Source of the DNA: Antedon bifida
Lineage: Eukaryota > Echinodermata > Crinoidea > Comatulida > Antedonidae
Assembly (NCBI GenBank): GCA_963402885.1
Contig: OY727096.1
Coordinates: forward strand, 23,603,820 to 23,667,819
Reading direction: 5' to 3'
Length of the DNA: 64,000 nucleotides
Below, one piece after another: positions 61,609-64,000 of the stretch. A program made the position numbers and the translations under genes. The notes under the pieces are model-generated. The model ran no database searches. It saw only the letters and a program-made list of their open reading frames with translations, and was not told the origin of the DNA. Position 1 is the first letter of the stretch. Each line of letters opens with the position of its first letter.

Positions 61609-64000
61609 ATTGTATATTTTATGAGAAAGAAAGTTTTAATATAAGGAAAAAATTCTATAAATAACAAAGAATCTTAATTGATTACCGTATATTTCGGTGT
61701 ATAAGTCGCACCTGTGTATAAGACGCACCCCCTAAGTTGGAGTAAAATATCGGTATTTTTTATATCGTCGATGTATAAGACGCACTTTATATTTCATCAA
61801 AACAAGGTTTTTTTAAATTGTAATCAATATTATTGTAATAATATATTTTGTTATATCTACAACGGCGTCTTTTATTTAGGTTTTTTTCTTACCTAGGCTC
61901 GGCCGCACCCGCAACATCGAGTGCATGACCGTGTGTGTAACACGCACGTGTGTGGGCTAGCCTCGCTCGATCATTTCGAGAGGGCGCACGTTTTCACGGA
62001 CAATCGTATTCGATTAGTATCTATGTATCCGAGAAGTGTGTACGCTAGGTCCATGCTATAATCAACTGGAGAATATACTAGTCGAATACCGTACACCATG
62101 TGGCCGCCAAGAAGGGCTTGCGCTAGGGGTACGGCGGTCGGCGATCGTGCGTATAACTATAAATAAATACTATTCCAATCGTAATCGTTTACAAAGGAAA
62201 TGTTATCGGAGCGCCTAAAACAGCTCCATAATGAACAAATCTTTTCATCATATTTAGTATAACATCACGCTAAAATGCCTTGAAAACTAGGCAGAAGCAG
62301 GTTGCCGTTACGTTACGGTTAGTACACTGTAGCTAGGCCTAGCCTACTCAGCAGGCCTAGCCAGCGAGGTGACGATATGTACAATCTGTGTGGTGAGGCA
62401 TTTATGTTCGGTGTATAAGACGCACCCTTAATTTAGATGTCAAATTTGCGTGTCAAAAGTGCGACTTATACACCGAAATATACGGTAGTTTATTTCAAAT
62501 AGTATATATATATATATATTTTAGAAATGATATTTGCATTATTATTTGTATATTGTTATAGTGTACTGTATTATGTATATTTTGATATTAAGAATAGTTG
62601 TAAATTTTGAAAGCCTGCTTTGTGTTGGATAAAGATTTATTTATGGTTTTGAGGGAAACAAATAAAAGTTTTCAACAAAAACAAAAATTGAATTGTGTGT
62701 ATATAATTTTGTTTTTTGCATTATTGCAGCTAAAAAAAAAACAACTTTGCATAAAACAAGACAATTTGAACAATTAATACATTTAGCATTTTGAAAATTG
62801 AAAAAAATATTGTTTTGTTGGAGTTGGTAGCCTATCAGCCATGTAGCTGTAGCGCCACCAATAAAGTTAAGAACGAACTTCGGGGCACCAACGGAACACA
62901 TGGCCGGCCGACAGAGTGGTAATTTCAATCTATTTAAATCCCGATTTCAATGCATTTTCTATTTTAAAAGTATACAAATTAATGTATGATGTGTACATAT
63001 AGCGTCCAACTTCGGCGTGGTCTATGAAAAACTAGCCTGACATTAGCTACACTAGAAAGAATGATAGAGCTAGGCTTATTAATTTATTAAGCCCAGGCCT
63101 GCCTGCCCTTACCTCACTCAGCCCAGGCGATAACAGTCAAGCATAAACTAGGCTTATATGGTCTGGTTAGGCGGGTGTAGGCATAGTCTAACAAGGCTCA
63201 GACTCCAATATATATATATTATATAAAGGACCCCACGCTAGACTCGAGCCTATTGATTTTTTGGTTTTGTATCTATTTTGCTTTTGATTAATAATTATTT
63301 ATTAACTAGACAAGCCTAAGGAGGGCTAGGTAGTCTCTCTCTACTAGGCCTATTTATTTATTTATTAATATTTTAAGTATTTGTATTTTATACTTTTAAA
63401 TGTACTACAGTAGCATGTTTTTAAATCACTTTAGAATGCAGTTCAATTATTATTAATCATCATTAAGTCTAATTTATTTCATTCTTTACAAAAATAGGTT
63501 GCTCTTGTCTCTTTTTACATCTCTGATAAAAATGGTTCTTTTGGTAAATTGTATGTTATTTTTTGCAACATGAGGGCATTGCACTTGACAAAACCTTTCC
63601 ACACTTTTTTTTTCTCAAGTTCAACGATCGATCGGAATGTGCTAGATAAAAACTGCATAGATTGTGCATTTACCAGATTATGTACTATACCCCAAGCAAA
63701 GGTACTAAACCCAGCAGTTAATGTCCTATCATCTACAACATGCTATGTTACATCAGTTTGACCTTGGCATGAGAATTCCCGCTAGATTTTTGTTAATGTA
63801 TATTTTGATGTGAGGAATTATGTCATCTACTAAAATGTATGTTAGGAAAATTCCCACACTTTTTGATCGGAATAGAACACGATTCACATACTACACCTAC
63901 ACTAATGGATTTGAATTTTCTTCTCTAATCGCTTTCATTTCTGTTTAAAAATGATTAAAATAAAAAATTGTTTTAAAATGATTAAAATAATTTTTTTATT
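61609..64000. other. DNA downstream of DLEC1
   Basis: The DLEC1 3' UTR probably contains the 61683-62489 element and may end after AATAAA at 62661-62666. A short minus-strand frame (62880-62912 start, MCSVGAPKFVLNFIGG then ATATWLIGYQLQ) is hydrophobic but matches nothing I recognise. The remaining 1 kb is AT-rich without recognisable genes. Confidence 0.45.
61683..62489. mobile_element. 0.8-kb TIR element (TACCGTATATTTCGGTGTAT ends)
   Basis: The left end TACCGTATATTTCGGTGTAT and right end ATACACCGAAATATACGGTA are perfect inverted repeats of about 20 bp. Both continue inward with TAAGTCGCAC / GTGCGACTTA and GTATAAGACGCACC copies. No transposase frame is seen. Lies just past the DLEC1 stop codon. 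Confidence 0.85.

Overview
The window is animal nuclear DNA: AT-rich, with introns bounded by GT-AG, five interleaved multi-exon genes, and many short palindromic transposons. Gene content (DLEC1/CFAP81, CCDC47, EXOSC6, a myosin, a kinase with a death domain) shows a metazoan. The very frequent palindrome TAGGCCTA, the compact introns and the SINE/MITE repertoire suggest a marine invertebrate deuterostome, probably an echinoderm; that placement is an inference. All gene models were built by hand from splice sites, open frame and exon phase; every junction used is phase-consistent.

Layout. (1) 1445-17782, minus: complete 25-coding-exon gene for an unconventional myosin of about 1218 residues. 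It has a class III-like motor without the N-terminal kinase, one clear IQ motif, a linker, a SMAD4-like MH2 domain and a short C-terminal tail. (2) 18066-26964: gene-free stretch with satellites and MITEs. (3) 26965-32243, minus: EXOSC6 (MTR3), 7 exons, 277 residues. (4) 32976-37911, plus: CCDC47, 12 exons, about 461 residues, head-to-head with EXOSC6. (5) 37912-41448: gene-free, with a decayed kinase fragment. (6) 41449-43508, minus: TKL-type kinase with a C-terminal death domain, 3 coding exons, 409 residues. (7) 45473-61608, plus: DLEC1, 28 coding exons, 1678 residues, head-to-head with the kinase gene. (8) 61609-64000: downstream DNA with an 0.8-kb TIR element and no convincing gene.

The five genes do not form a pathway. 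EXOSC6 is a ring subunit of the RNA exosome, CCDC47 an ER membrane-protein insertion factor, and DLEC1 a ciliary/axonemal protein. The kinase-death-domain protein looks like an innate-immunity or cell-death signalling component. The most unusual item is the myosin: an actin motor apparently joined to a SMAD4-like MH2 domain, an architecture not found in any human myosin.

Repeats. At least two palindromic MITE families recur, A (12 copies noted) and B (about 9), mostly in introns. A third, C, is seen once. An unusual element in EXOSC6 intron 1 has termini that are inverted arrays of GTACCC-containing units. Several introns hold minisatellites (56 bp x 12, 136 bp x 3).
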